Positions 9,001-18,353 of a stretch of 64,000 bases of DNA are shown piece by piece; the stretch's first letter is position 1, and each line of letters begins with the position of its first letter. Source of the DNA: Merluccius polli (Eukaryota; Chordata; Actinopteri; Gadiformes; Merlucciidae); NCBI GenBank assembly GCA_030340625.1, contig JAOPHQ010000578.1, positions 58,501 through 122,500 on the forward strand. Reading direction: 5' to 3'. A program made the translations under genes and the position numbers. The notes below the pieces were generated by a model. The model was not told the DNA's origin and ran no database searches. It saw nothing but the letters and a program-made list of their open reading frames with translations.

Positions 9001-11692
9001 GCTGGAGAGTTCGCCTTTCGCTCCTGCTAGCGAGCAGGAAACAACTCGTGTCGACGCCAGATACGACTTTGTATCTGGTGGGCCGCCCACCCGCGTTAAT
9101 GTAAAAGTGGATTTACGAAAACCCCATGCCTAATCAATCCAACACTAGCATTCAGTCCCAACTTTATTTTACCGGAGATTAACGACAAACAGCACGTTTT
9201 CCGCCACCACAGAGAGGGACAGACATAGCCGAGTCGAGACAGAGGCAAAATAATGTTTTTGAATAAAATATATGTAGCTGTTTTTTGCTCGCTATTTGAA
9301 GCAAGCAAAAAACCAAAAACACAGCTACGTTACATCCCTGCTCGGTGCTTTGAAAGAACATGATCCTACTCCTTGTTTGCATCGGACGGAAGTGCTGATT
9401 ACAATGGAGGACTGTGTTGAGCATTGCTTGTCATTTATAAACACAATATCCATCTTTTTCTCTTATTTTTTGAAAGCTGTTGTGCCATTCATGTTATGTA
9501 CACATGTCTGGATTACTTCAGAATAAATACACCAAATAATCAATTGTATTTTCTTTAAACATCCTTAGAAATGTGTATGTCATGGTACATTTCAAGGCAA
9601 TTTAATTAGCACAATTAATTCATGCTAAATCAGTGGTGCAAATTCTGACTTTCATGTGCCAACTGGCTATGTGAAGCCTGTGTGAGCATGTGCCCCCAGC
9701 ATTATTAAATAAGTAAGAGATAATCCACGACGAGGTGTGCATGTATCTAAAAATAATGCACGACGTGGTTTGCCTCCGCGAAGTGGATTATCCCGCTTAT
9801 ACCATGGCCACTTGCAAATCATTAAAAATATATGGGTGTTGATTCATATTTTGGGGCAATTCTGTCTCAAAATTATAACTTAAAGCTTGCACTACTTTGT
9901 GTGTGCCTGTAAACAAACGGCAAATGACCGGAGAAATATCGGTCTGACTAATGCACATGTTATCGAAAAATAATGCACACCTCTCCAGCCAATCAGAATA
10001 GAGTATTCAACAATGTAATGATATCCGCTATGAAAGCACTTGGTTACGATTAGCATATCGCAGGCTAACAAGCCATCGGTTAATTTAAAGTGCTTAAATA
10101 TTTGGGGCTAGCCCTTCATTTTTACATGTGCAACTTCAGCAAAAACGACAACAGAACTTGAAGGTTTATTTAATAATTTGTTTTTTTAACCGTTTAACTG
10201 ATATGTTAATCAGTCAAAAATTATATCGTCGGTTAACGGTTATTGTTAACATCCCTATGCTATATGGATGCACATTAATAAATCAAGTATGCTAAGTCTA
10301 TCCAGATTAAAGATAAAATATGTCATACATCATGTTTTAGTTTGAAATATGCTCTAAAACACATTCTGTTATGCAGACGCTAACTTTGAGACTACATGGA
10401 TCAAGGTGAATTGCTCAGACTTTGCAGCAGCATAGAGAAATCTAAAAAAGTGCTGTGGCGTGGTATAGAGGGCAGGGAGAGAGGAGTAGAGTGTTTTAGT
10501 TTTTTTAATGTAGATTGGAGCTTGCTTGAAATTGCAAATCTTGCATATTGTGCCTTTTACATAACGCAGCAACACTCTGTATCCAGAACTTTATGTTGTG
10601 CATTTTCCAGAAACAGTAAATCAGAAGAAAATCTGTGGATAAACACTGGCTGAACACAAGCAGAAGAATCATTTGAGCTTACCATGGTCTCCTTCATCAG
10701 GCGGGTCTTGACCCAGTCTTGGACCCCCTGCAAGTCCAGGTTGATGCCCACCAGGCCCAGCTTCCCCCTGCCTTTGATCAGCTGGTCTGGCTTCACCACC
10801 AAACTCTGCACCAAGACACAGGGCAATATGGATTCAGAATAGAACACTATAGAGCATAATAGAATAGAAACAGAAGGCCATTGAGAGTCAACAAATAGAA
10901 AAGTATAGAAACAGAAGGACATGAAGATTCGAAATATAAAATCATAGAAACAGAATGAACAGAAGAGAATAGAAATAGAAATCAGAAGAGTCAGAATAGG
11001 AGGAGACTTTGGTCATCGTCACCAGAAATAAAGACCACCAAAAGCACTAAACATGTTGTAAAAGGACATTAAAGTAATCGTGTTAAGGTCAATAACAGTG
11101 CAGAGCCAAGTTGTTCCAAGAAAGAGCTGGAGACGGAGCTGCTTAGGGCACTGCTAGTCTTGAACGTCCCGCTGTATTAAACATGATCTCAAAAGAGATG
11201 GGGAGCATTAGAAGATCTGTGCTGCTCTCTCCCCTTTCCTCAACTCTGTGCTCTGCAATGTGTTTAAGACACTAATCTATGCTATGGAGGGGATGTTTCT
11301 GTGGCCAATTTTGTGGTTTGTGGTCAATTCAGACAAGTAGGGAGACCGATGTGTCACAGATGAGCACATTTACTCTATTCACCGTCTAACCCCTACCTGC
11401 TCCATAATGACCTGTCTCTGTATTCACTGTCTAACCCCTACATGCTCCTTAATGACTTGTCTCCGTATTCACTGTCTAACCCCTACCTGCTCCTTAATGA
11501 CCTGTCTCTGTATTAGTTATGTCTAACCCCTACCTTGGTGAGCAGCCAGGGGTGCTCTTGGGTGAGGCGGTCCCAGTCCGTCTCCATGGTAACGTTAGCA
11601 TAGCAGAAGCGATTCTGCACGGCGGCGGCAGTACAGATGTACTTGTAGAGAAACTCCTTCCCTGTCTGCTCCGAGATGGCCTTGGCGGACAT
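8..11692 (-). CDS. ACLY: ATP-citrate lyase, N-terminal exons (partial)
   Basis: This is the 5' coding part of ATP-citrate lyase, the cytosolic enzyme that splits citrate into acetyl-CoA and oxaloacetate for lipid synthesis. Coding exons, read on the minus strand, are 11534-11692, 10683-10805, 4161-4223, 3744-3934 and 8-87. All junctions have GT/AG and phases agree. The exons give about 205 residues: start MSAKAISEQTGKE, then HPWLLTK/SLVVKPDQLIKGRGK, LKNFLIEPFVEHTQ, EGDYILFHHEGG, DVDAKAQRLLVAVDDK and FYEDLYFTYLEINP, all close to the vertebrate protein. This region is the start of the ATP-grasp (succinyl-CoA synthetase beta-like) domain. The exon containing the ATG extends to 11717 as 5'UTR, where an AG acceptor precedes it, so a non-coding exon lies further upstream. 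The remaining exons run off the left edge. Introns carry a pogo element, an rRNA fragment and LINE/SINE sequence. Confidence 0.95.
534..1829 (+). CDS. Pogo/Tigger-like transposase, intact reading frame
   Basis: A 431-residue open frame starting at the ATG in the context catcATGGCG. The N-terminus (about residues 8-45, YDAAFNLKAIDLAVGKGNR.. to RRWKQQ) looks like a psq/CENP-B helix-turn-helix. Residues about 62-130 resemble the second CENP-B/Tc5-type DNA-binding domain (KSRWPELENKLEDWV). The catalytic DDE_1 domain follows, with candidate acidic residues in NMDEVPLTFD, LLVLDSMRAHI and LQPLDISVN, the DDD pattern of pogo-type enzymes. The tail is acidic and serine-rich. No stop or frameshift is seen, so the copy may be young. 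It is probably a mobile-element gene rather than a host gene, because it sits inside matching TIRs. Confidence 0.85.
   Translation: MAKTQRHAYDAAFNLKAIDLAVGKGNRAAARELGLNESMIRRWKQQREELTRCKKTTKAFRGKKSRWPELENKLEDWVNTQRADGRGVSTVQIRLKAKTIATAMKFEDFRGGPSWCLRFMRCKGLSIRVRTSLCQQLPPDYEEKVSNFRKFTDAKIAEHSIGPQDIINMDEVPLTFDLPLTRTVNRKGESSVTLKTTGHEKTHFTCVLSCTASGEKLPPMVIFKHITMPKEKFPRGIVVKVNKKGWMTESLMHEWHTECYGKRLGGFFHRNKALLVLDSMRAHITESVKEAIKRTNSIPAVIPGGTTKYLQPLDISVNCAFKMALRVQWEAWMTSGEKSFTKTGRMRRATYGQVCQWVLTAWSIVKKSTIINGFRKAGLLRVEEGSMSSAGNLPPDESDESDNENDPTSDEAILRLFNSDTEGDDFSGFSV
1917..2769. mobile_element. Non-autonomous hAT element (TAGGGATGTCCCGATC family), copy 1
   Basis: Termini are TAGGGATGTCCCGATC and its inverse, flanked by the exact 8-bp duplication gttacaag (1909-1916 and 2770-2777). 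It lies inside the pogo-like element, 3' of the transposase frame. The interior holds about three tandem units of roughly 105 bp, each with ctcggacacattactctgaa followed by a poly-A stretch and gcggtaaaagctagcg. No transposase is encoded. A second copy in the other orientation is at 45364-46219. Confidence 0.88.
3079..3359. repeat. Tandem duplication, 2 x about 140 bp, with poly-C tracts
   Basis: A unit starting aaaacaaatagccacagtcc and ending in a poly-C run plus gccacacgc occurs twice in direct succession. Apart from poly-C length (about 22 versus 17) the copies look identical. Each contains a hAT-like end (tagggatgggcattta). The duplication is either very recent or an assembly error at the homopolymer. 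Confidence 0.8.
3573..3690 (+). repeat. Possible tRNA-derived SINE fragment
   Basis: The stretch contains an A-box-like tagtgtgaagcggtgaggat and a B-box-like gggtttaatccccc about 35 nt apart, the spacing of a tRNA-type RNA polymerase III promoter. No complete tRNA cloverleaf is evident. It lies just downstream of an ACLY exon. The family is not identified. Confidence 0.35.
4224..5635. other. ACLY intron sequence, no gene recognised
   Basis: Short open frames here have no recognisable domains and I treat them as chance. At about 5383-5424 a stem-loop is formed by ccatggtttgc and gcaaaccatg. The segment from 4430 to 5000 may be an unrecognised repeat. Confidence 0.4.
5639..6770. mobile_element. 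hAT-like element remnant carrying rDNA
   Basis: The left end, cagcggttcccaaacttttt, is a typical hAT (Charlie-like) terminus of vertebrates. The right side ends in cgcgtaccccctggtggcac, the usual subterminal sequence of such elements, but the final inverse of the left end is missing, so the copy is truncated at the right. A G+C-rich 28S rRNA fragment lies inside (6097-6538). No transposase frame is visible. Confidence 0.55.
6097..6538 (-). rRNA. 28S rRNA gene fragment (pseudogene)
   Basis: Read on the minus strand, this segment contains the highly conserved large-subunit rRNA core GTCTTGAAACACGGACCAAG (6196-6215), followed by gagtctaacgcacgcgcgag, cagagggtcctacgaaaccc and a region ending gaggtgggatcccggcccc. 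The upstream G+C-rich part looks like the variable D2 expansion. It is about 440 bp, a small part of a 28S gene, lying within hAT-like sequence in an ACLY intron. It cannot encode a functional rRNA. How it arrived (retroposition, rDNA-targeting element or repair) is unknown. Confidence 0.9.
6782..7811 (-). mobile_element. 5'-truncated LINE (I/R1/jockey-like)
   Basis: A non-LTR retrotransposon fragment on the minus strand, ending at its 3' side in a (GAA)n-rich tail (6782-6800). A candidate 7-bp target duplication gaatccc lies at 6775-6781 and 7812-7818. It retains only the C-terminal part of the polymerase frame, typical of 5' truncation during target-primed reverse transcription. Confidence 0.7.
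6809..7801 (-). pseudogene. LINE reverse transcriptase C-terminal fragment
   Basis: About 330 open codons. Residues such as RLEFQQAPRYLGVRLDRTL match the region just after the catalytic YADD core (thumb, 'LGV.LD..L'). The C-terminus has the CECGEPEQTADYIITVCPLY pattern of the Cys/His-type zinc finger found at the end of R1/jockey/I-type polymerases (C-x-C, then H replaced by D, then C). The catalytic part is missing, so it cannot act alone. No true start codon is implied, because the frame simply runs into the truncation point. Confidence 0.75.
7949..8087 (+). repeat. tRNA-derived SINE
   Basis: An A box (tagctcaactggtagagcat, 7958-7977) and a B box (ggttggattcccac, 8000-8013) are followed by the tail gcttggataaaagcgtccac, a 3' tail common to many fish SINEs and L2-type LINEs. 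A partial tail of the same kind (tatgcatctgctaaaa) lies just upstream at 7927-7942. Confidence 0.75.
8090..10682. other. ACLY intron, unassigned repeats
   Basis: No gene is recognised. Features include an inverted-repeat-rich stretch at 9010-9080 (gccagatac / gtatctgg), a segment at 9700-10010 repeating 'aataatgcac(acc/gac)' motifs, and a hAT-like right end at about 10230-10256 (ggttattgttaacatcccta) without a visible left partner. Confidence 0.35.
10806..11383. other. ACLY intron, purine-rich repeats
   Basis: From about 10840 to 11010 the plus strand is A/G-rich with irregular repeats of 'atagaaacagaa', giving a pyrimidine-rich strand in the sense of ACLY. Nothing else is recognised. Confidence 0.4.
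11384..11533 (-). repeat. 45-bp tandem repeat adjoining the ACLY exon donor
   Basis: Units start at gtctaacccctac at 11384, 11429, 11474 and 11521 (period 45, 45, 47). Read in the ACLY sense, each unit includes GTAGGGGTTAGAC, the same sequence that forms the true 5' splice site of the ATG-containing exon at 11533. The unit resembles a fragment of a fish SINE body (cctgctccttaatgacctg); a single related copy is near 43620. Confidence 0.8.
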
Positions 11693-11798
11693 GACAGCGC
11701 TGTGTGGCACGAGGGACCTGGAGATTAAAAATGGACCAATGTGTTTTAACCAGGGTGGCTCGACCCAGGCTTTGTAGCGACCCAGGTGCGATTCCGAC

Positions 11799-13284
11799 TA
11801 GGGCTGAACGATATGGACAAAATTTCATATCAATATTCATGCCAGATATCTCGATATCGATACGATACGACTATGGGTTCGGTGAAAACCAAGCATTTTT
11901 CAGAAAAATAAAAACATCATAATACAAAAGAATGTGGAAAGTGCAGTTTTATTTATAAGAACTCACTGCCAGTCATGAACCGTTATTTTTCTATAGGCTA
12001 TATTAAAATTCCCGTTGGTAGAAAATATAAAATGCAGCATGTTTTTATCAATGAAATCTTTATTCCAACAATAATGTATAGGCCAACAATAATACAAGAC
12101 AGTTAACTTGAAGACCTACAACTGTTTAACAGTTTTAAAATAATAAATAGGCCTACAGGCATTATAGGTTAACTTATAGGCCTATGCGGCGCTCATAAAA
12201 GCCGAACAATGCAAATGCAACAATGCAAAGTAAAAGTGGGCATTGAACTGTATAACTGTTTTGAAAAAAAAAGGGAAAAAAGGCCGACATATGCCTATAC
12301 AATATGCAGCGGCGCTCGGAAAAGGCTCGCAAAAAAAAGATGAGCCACACATTTAGAAACAATTGCATGAACTATCTAAAAGCAATACCTTAGTCAGAAA
12401 ACATATGAGGCTGAACTTTTTGCTAAAATGTCACAGTTATGGAAGTATTGAAAATGTTGGAGCGGCTGGCTTGACCACGCGAAACCGAGAGACGGCTGTC
12501 TTGACCGCAGTACGCGATCGGTCATTAATCAATAATCGAATTTAACCGTATAACTGCACACAACTTTATGTAAAAGCAAGCAAATGGAAAACATGTGTGT
12601 TGGTATGTGGTGTCCGGTGCGTGTGGATGTGCGGCTCCTCCGGCGGAGCGGTTCATGTTAATAGCGGAGTCCGGGAGGGTTCACCTTCACGGCGTAGTTA
12701 CGAGGGATGTGCGATCGTTTTAAAACATACTAAAGTGTTTTTTAAAGTTAGGAAGATATTAGATATTCAACCGATATTCACGCTCCGAATTACAGCGATC
12801 AGACACGGGGAACTAAAGCCGCGATCACCGGGCACCGCTTCAAGACTCACAATATGCAACACAACGTCCTTTTGATCGATAAACTGCTGGGACTGGGCTC
12901 CCTGGTAATGATTAGCTTAGGAATGGTGATGGGGAAACCGGTTGGGCTCCGGGTCCTGGGAGGGTGACCCGGGTCCACCGTGGAGACGGCGCAAAAGTTT
13001 GAGTTTGACTGGGTTGTGGTGTCCGTCCCCGCTGGGGGGGGGGGGGGGTAGTGGTAGTGGTCGTTGTGGTAGTCGGAACCCGGCGAGGGAGGACGGTTCC
13101 GTGCTCGGAGCGCGGCCGCCGATAATGCCCATCCCTAGTTTGTTGTGACTGCCAGAGCTGTACATGCAGGGCGAGCGCGGGGGGGGGGGAATCTATATCG
13201 TTTATATCGTTGCTTTTTCGATATTAATATCGTGAATGTTCATATCGAGATATCGATACGATAACGATATATCGTTCAGCCCTA
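11799..13284. mobile_element. hAT element, non-autonomous, about 1.5 kb
   Basis: Termini are tagggctgaacgatat and atatcgttcagcccta, flanked by the exact 8-bp duplication attccgac (11791-11798 and 13285-13292). Subterminal sequence is full of 'atatcgatac' motifs. The interior (about 12550-12835) shares a roughly 285-bp module with a different hAT element near 40277-40570, in inverted orientation. A poly-G run is at about 13037. No transposase frame is found. It starts 82 nt upstream of the first ACLY coding exon. Confidence 0.88.
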
Positions 13285-13528
13285 ATTCCGACCTGCTAAC
13301 ACCTTTCAACCCGTTTTCCTGTCCATCTTCACTGTCCTGTCAATAAGTTATTTATAGACAACATCAGCACAGTGGTCGGCACGGTCTGTCTGGGAGAGGC
13401 TGACAATGAGGAGGAATATAACCTCCAATAGGCTCTGTGCACAACTCGCGTGACGTACTTCCGTTTTCCCCGGTTGTCGGCAGAAGAGTTTCCGGTTTTC
13501 TTCCTGCTTCACTACAACAGCGGTGGAT

Positions 13529-14041
13529 ATGAATCAAAACGAACAAATGAGAGCTGTAACTGTACGAAAGAAGAAAAAAAATAACATGAGGGATGGATAT
13601 AAGTTGCAGAAGGTTGTAGGGGGCTCAAATGAGCATTGTTGTGTGCCACTGTGTACTGGATCGAGTCGGTATAACACCGAACTCAGCTTCCACCGGTTTC
13701 CTAAACATACTGGCCACCGTACACAGTGGCTTCACAAGATCCGCAGAACCGGGTTTACCATTACTCCGCATACAAAGGTCTGCAGCCGTCATTTCACCAA
13801 GGACCAGATCCGCACCACTGCAAAAGGAAGACGGTTTTTAACTGCCAACGCCATACCAACCTTGTTCGAGTGGAACGCTTACAGCAACGAGACGCGGGCC
13901 GCTGTTTGGGAGCGCCGCACTCGTCCGACATCGAGTCCAGAACCTGGCCCGGCGGAGACCGAGGAGGAGATATGGATGGATGGATATGGTCCCGATGCCC
14001 ATAGACCACGATTACGTGGTCTATGGATTTATGATCTATGA
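13529..14041 (+). CDS. THAP-domain protein, left arm copy
   Basis: From ATG 13529 the frame encodes about 170 residues. After a basic leader (VRKKKKNN) comes a complete THAP (C2CH) DNA-binding domain: CVPLC, FHRFPK, QWLHKIRR, then VCSRHF, closing with AIPTLF, the equivalent of the family's AVPTIF motif. The C-terminus degenerates into the palindromic 'ctatgg' repeats. P-element transposases begin with such a domain, so this is probably the first exon of one, without the rest of the transposase. It sits in the long ACLY 5' intron. A host THAP gene is less likely because of the mirrored copy. Confidence 0.65.
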   Translation: MNQNEQMRAVTVRKKKKNNMRDGYKLQKVVGGSNEHCCVPLCTGSSRYNTELSFHRFPKHTGHRTQWLHKIRRTGFTITPHTKVCSRHFTKDQIRTTAKGRRFLTANAIPTLFEWNAYSNETRAAVWERRTRPTSSPEPGPAETEEEIWMDGYGPDAHRPRLRGLWIYDL

Positions 14042-14493
14042 TCTATGGTCTATGATCTATGATCTATGGTCTATATACATTTCTAATGTATATAGACCAT
14101 AGGTCTGTCAAAGTTACATTTTCTGTTTTGAATGCTATTTTGTGCAAAGTAATGTACTTCATATGTGAACAAAATACTGCATGTTTTCAGCAGTTATTCA
14201 CTCATGACAGATGCTAGTTTATGATGTCATAATCACTCAGCAGGTGTGCTACTTACTGGTGAGAAGCACACAGTTTTTCACTGTCACTTTGTGGCCAATA
14301 TTTGAACCTTTTGGTGTTTTTTGCATACTATGTTATTTGTGTAATTCAAGTGTGTATAGATCGGCGAAGGTAATGTTAGGTAACCAGAATATGAATAAAT
14401 GTATTGTTGATACTGCCCGGATGTCTGCTGAGTCTACTTCTCATTCAATGGACCCACAAATCAACTCACTACATTCAATGTTGCATCATAAAT

Positions 14494-15046
14494 TTATACC
14501 AGTAAATAAACATTTACATTACATTTCATTAGAAATGTATATAGATCATAGATATAGACCATAGATCCATAGACCACGTAATCGTGGTCTATGGGCATCG
14601 GGACCATATCCACAATCTCCTCCTCGGTCTCCGCCGGGCCAGGTTCCGGACTCGATGTCGGACGAGTGCGGCGCTCCCAAACAGCGGCCCGCGTCTCGTT
14701 GCTGTAAGCGTTCCACTCGAACAAGGTTGGTATGGCGTTGGCAGTTAAAAACCGTCTTCCTTTTGCAGTGGTGCGGATCTGGTCCTTGGTGAAATGACGG
14801 CTGCAGACCTTTGTATGCGGAGTAATGGTAAACCCGGTTCTGCGGATCTTGTGAAGCCACTGTGTACGGTGGCCAGTATGTTTAGGAAACCGGTGGAAGC
14901 TGAGTTCGGTGTTATACCAACTCGATCCAGTACACAGTGGCACACAACAATGCTCATTTGAGCCCCCTACAACCTTCTGCAACTTATATCCATCCCTCGT
15001 TATTTTTTTTCTTCTTTCGTACAGTTACAGCTCTCATTTGTTCGTT
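14494..15046 (-). pseudogene. THAP-domain copy in the right arm, frame broken
   Basis: The mirror copy has the same THAP core (CVPLC ... VCSRHF ... AIPTLF) on the minus strand. A 2-nt deletion relative to the left arm, just after the poly-lysine stretch (near 15001), puts the leader out of frame with the domain. The domain itself is otherwise open and differs from the left arm at only a few positions. Confidence 0.65.
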
Positions 15047-15481
15047 TTGATTCATATTCACCGCTGTTGTAGTGAAGCAGGAAGAAAACCGGAAACTCTT
15101 CTGCCGACAACCGGGGAAAACGGAAGTACGTCACGCGAGTTGTGCACAGAGCCTATGGTGCTTGGCTGTTTGAAAAGGCCATAGAAACCTTGGGGCTGTG
15201 CTGAGGAGAACTGTGGAATCCAAACAAGAGTTGTTACGATAGCCTTGGTTGGCCTCAACGAATAGCTTATTATATGCAGAGTTGCAGACAAGGCCTGGAA
15301 GATGTTATTGCGCTGTACTTGTGCTGTGGGGTTAAACAAATGAGGACGCAGTGAGTTATACTGCTTAGATAAGACAACAAAAAGACTCTTGAATATGAGA
15401 CCTTTACCAACAATGTTATTGGACAACTATACTCCAATCATCACATTAAATTAGGTCTCAGTGGCCAGCTTTAGGACAGTT

Positions 15482-15524
15482 ATAGTGACCTGCCCCAGAG
15501 GTGTTTGGTGGGGCAGGTCACTAT
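15482..15524. repeat. Short perfect hairpin
   Basis: atagtgacctgcccc and ggggcaggtcactat form a perfect 15-bp stem around a 13-nt loop. It may be a miniature or internally deleted transposon. No target duplication was identified. Confidence 0.55.
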
Positions 15525-15800
15525 ATTAAATCAAAAAAACAACCTCCAACACAAGGTGAACAACCCGAGTATAATTGAGTATAACCAATCTCTGGCATCC
15601 AAATCAATGAAAGTCAGGGTGTGATGCCAGGTCCTCTTGCTCATGAAAGTTCTGCTTCTTTCAGCATACAACTGGCATGAACATGGAGGCTAGGCTAACA
15701 CGAGTTAAGGCTAATGAGTTAACTGGATCCAAGTGGGGCTGTTGGAACTGGACACTGTTGGGAATAACGTACCCTTTATCAGGGGACTAGGGTGTAAAGA

Positions 15801-15917
<117 letters not shown>

Positions 15918-15953
15918 CTAATTGTTACGTTTAGTATGACACCAGTTTCATAC

Positions 15954-16269
15954 TGTGGAGGGTTTATGTGGAGTGTGTGTTGTTGATGGCTGGTTTACAG
16001 CCTCACCTGGCCTGAGTCAGACTGATTGGACTCTGGCTGGGTGGGGCTGCACACCTGTGGTGCATGAGCAATCATGGCACCCAGGATAAACCAGCCATCA
16101 ACACACACACTCGAGGAGGAGCACCGTCATGACTGTTGTACCATCAGCTCGGCGTATAACATCCAGCCTTAAACTCCAATAAACACCTTGAACATCTACC
16201 CGTGTCCTGTGTCGGAGGGCCCCAAAGAAAGCCACTTAGGTGGCGTGTGGTGAGGGCAACCCTGCCACA
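15954..16269 (+). mobile_element. Solo LTR (316 bp)
   Basis: Begins TGTGGAGG and ends CCTGCCACA, flanked by the 5-bp duplication catac (15949-15953 and 16270-16274). A polyadenylation-like ccaataaacacc lies at about 16177. These are hallmarks of an LTR left by recombination. It contains an internal inverted repeat: tgttgatggctggttta near the left and taaaccagccatcaaca about 100 nt further on. Confidence 0.7.
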
Positions 16270-16274
16270 CATAC

Positions 16275-17090
16275 CTTTACATATTAAAGAACATCTTTGT
16301 TGGTTGGTGACCAATTCGCAAAATTGTAACAGTTCTAGTATTTGATCAATTTGATTTAATCTTTAATTAACCCCTTCTCCTGAACATAAACATGGAGATT
16401 TGAGAAGTCAAATATGAGCATATAATATCTTCCATAGAAGCCGATAGTGTTGCATTGTGTACTTCTACTTCTACGGTGCAATGTTCGGAGGTGCAAGTTC
16501 AAATATTTTTCATGACACCAATATCTGGTTCCGGGTTGTGAAGAAAGTAAAGGAGTTATTACACCATGTTTGCACACAGCTTCAGTCCCCTTCCTTCAGT
16601 CAACAAACTACAGCTTTTGTATCATTAAAATTAACCTACAGACAGAGACTGACTCTTACAAATGTACCTTTTGTATTGACTATGGGTAATCTCGGGTCCA
16701 GCAGTAAGTCTGATTTGTGAGACTAGACTATGGGTAAACCTTTTGCTCAAAGACTGAATGCCACCACATATTAGCGCTGGCTAGATATGGGGTACAAGAT
16801 GAGTAATAAGCTATGATCAGAGTATCAGCTGAGTATAAGCAGTGGCCAAGAAAATAACACTGATCCAACTAAATACAATTGTGGAAAATGGCAAAAACTT
16901 GCACTCCAATTAAGATAAGACAATACTTTACGACTTCAGAAGAGCAGATCATATGCGGGTAAGTTTAGTTTTGAGTGCAATTTCAGATCCATACTAGATA
17001 CAATTAAGGCTTACAATACAACAGCCTCATGACTAGAGATTTCCATAACACACACACACACACAGTTGACATTCCACCTCTGACATTGCA
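16275..17090. other. No feature recognised
   Basis: Ordinary AT-rich intron-like sequence with a short CA run at 17049-17063. Short open frames lack recognisable domains. Confidence 0.4.
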
Positions 17091-17159
17091 TATTGTTGTC
17101 GGACCAGCTGTGCAGCCTCATCACAGTGATGAGGCTGCACAGCTGGTCCGACAACAATA
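17091..17159. repeat. Perfect 69-nt palindrome
   Basis: A 34-nt left arm beginning tattgttgtcggaccagc is followed by a single A (17125) and then the exact inverse, ending gctggtccgacaacaata. No mismatch is seen over the 34 base pairs. Transcribed from either strand it would form a near loop-less hairpin. Confidence 0.95.
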
Positions 17160-17995
17160 CTAATTTGTCAGCTTCACCTCCCATACCATACTGCCACTGA
17201 AACTTGGTACATTAAATGAGGAAGCGTTTCCTTAGCATACAGCCTACAACCACACACATTTTTCCTGCAGGCTTCTCATTTGCTGTTCATTGCATCATGC
17301 ATTGCATCACGCATTGCATCATGATAGATTTATGAGATGGTTTATGACAGGAACAAACTAAATAACCCGTCACATCGCATCCCAACAGAATGGTAGATGA
17401 GTAGGGCAGCCAAGCGCTTTCCTAGTAGTCAACTCCCATTATCCGTCCGGCGGCAGATGTCAAGAGTATTTGGTCAGCCATAATCCATGAGACAAATCCA
17501 TTGTCCGTGTTCATTTGGCCGTGAATAAAATGTCTTACTTTGGGCTCTCCAACTGACTGACCACCAGCCGCTTCGACCTTAGACACAGGTACAAGTAGAC
17601 AAGTACAAGGCACTTTCAGTCATCTCCAGAACTTGAGGATGCCATAGCATCTTCCAGGTTCACTTGAAATGACTATAGTACACAATAAACCATGTCAGTA
17701 GCCCATGAACCACACCCACTCCATGTAGGATGGAAACTTACCTCTAAAGTAATAACAAACCTGTAACAAACTAATGATCATTTGACATCTTAGCTGACAT
17801 TAAATACGTGACAGGAGAAAAGGTAGGTTTGAAACGTCCAAGTGGCCTCCAATGCTGAAGAACTGAACAGATTTAGCAGCATGTTGTTTTAGGAAGCCCA
17901 ACTAGCCGAAGACCCTGAGCAAATCACTGCAGATTGCATATACACATATATTAAGGCTTTATACTAGTAACCTAAATCATTCCATAAGTTTATGT

Positions 17996-18185
17996 TGGGT
18001 TAGAGGTGGTTACGTTTAGTTATTATTAGGTTAGAGATGGTTAAGGCTTAGGTTAGAGACGGTTACTTTTAGTCATGAGGTTAGAAATGGTTAAGGTTTA
18101 GGTATTGGTGGTGAGGTTTGGGTGCTATGTGATGTGACAGATGTAGAGAAAAGAGAAAGGCGTCAGGTTAGAGATGGTTAACTTA
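17996..18185. repeat. Degenerate ggttagagatggtta repeats
   Basis: Irregular units of about 20-35 bp built on 'ggttagagatggtta' recur six or more times just 3' (in the ACLY sense) of the putative ACLY first exon. The period is not constant. Confidence 0.6.
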
Positions 18186-18353
18186 TCAACTGCTAGCTAG
18201 ATTAGAGATGCATTCACAGTCTCCACTGCGATGAGCGGGGCTGCTACCATTAGCTCACGGTTAGCACTGAAACTGCTGGGCAGCTTCCCGGCTTCCCATG
18301 TGGGAGTGGACCGAAACAAGTCGCTAAAAAGCAGAGTGAATAAGAGGACGTTA

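Larger units (their letters stand above)
13428..15156. mobile_element. 1.7-kb inverted-repeat element with a THAP gene in both arms
   Basis: The left arm (13428 to about 14095) and right arm (about 14525 to 15156) are nearly identical in opposite orientation, separated by a unique centre of about 430 bp. Outer ends are ATAGGCTCTGTGCACAAC and its inverse. No target duplication is visible. Near the inner ends each arm carries a perfect hairpin, ccatagaccacg-atta-cgtggtctatgg, followed by 'gatctatg' repeats. CATAGA-type ends together with a THAP domain point to P-superfamily DNA transposons. Confidence 0.75.

Noticed and set aside
11384..11533. CRISPR-like direct repeats
   Set aside because: Head-to-tail 45-bp tandem repeat without unique spacers, in a vertebrate gene.
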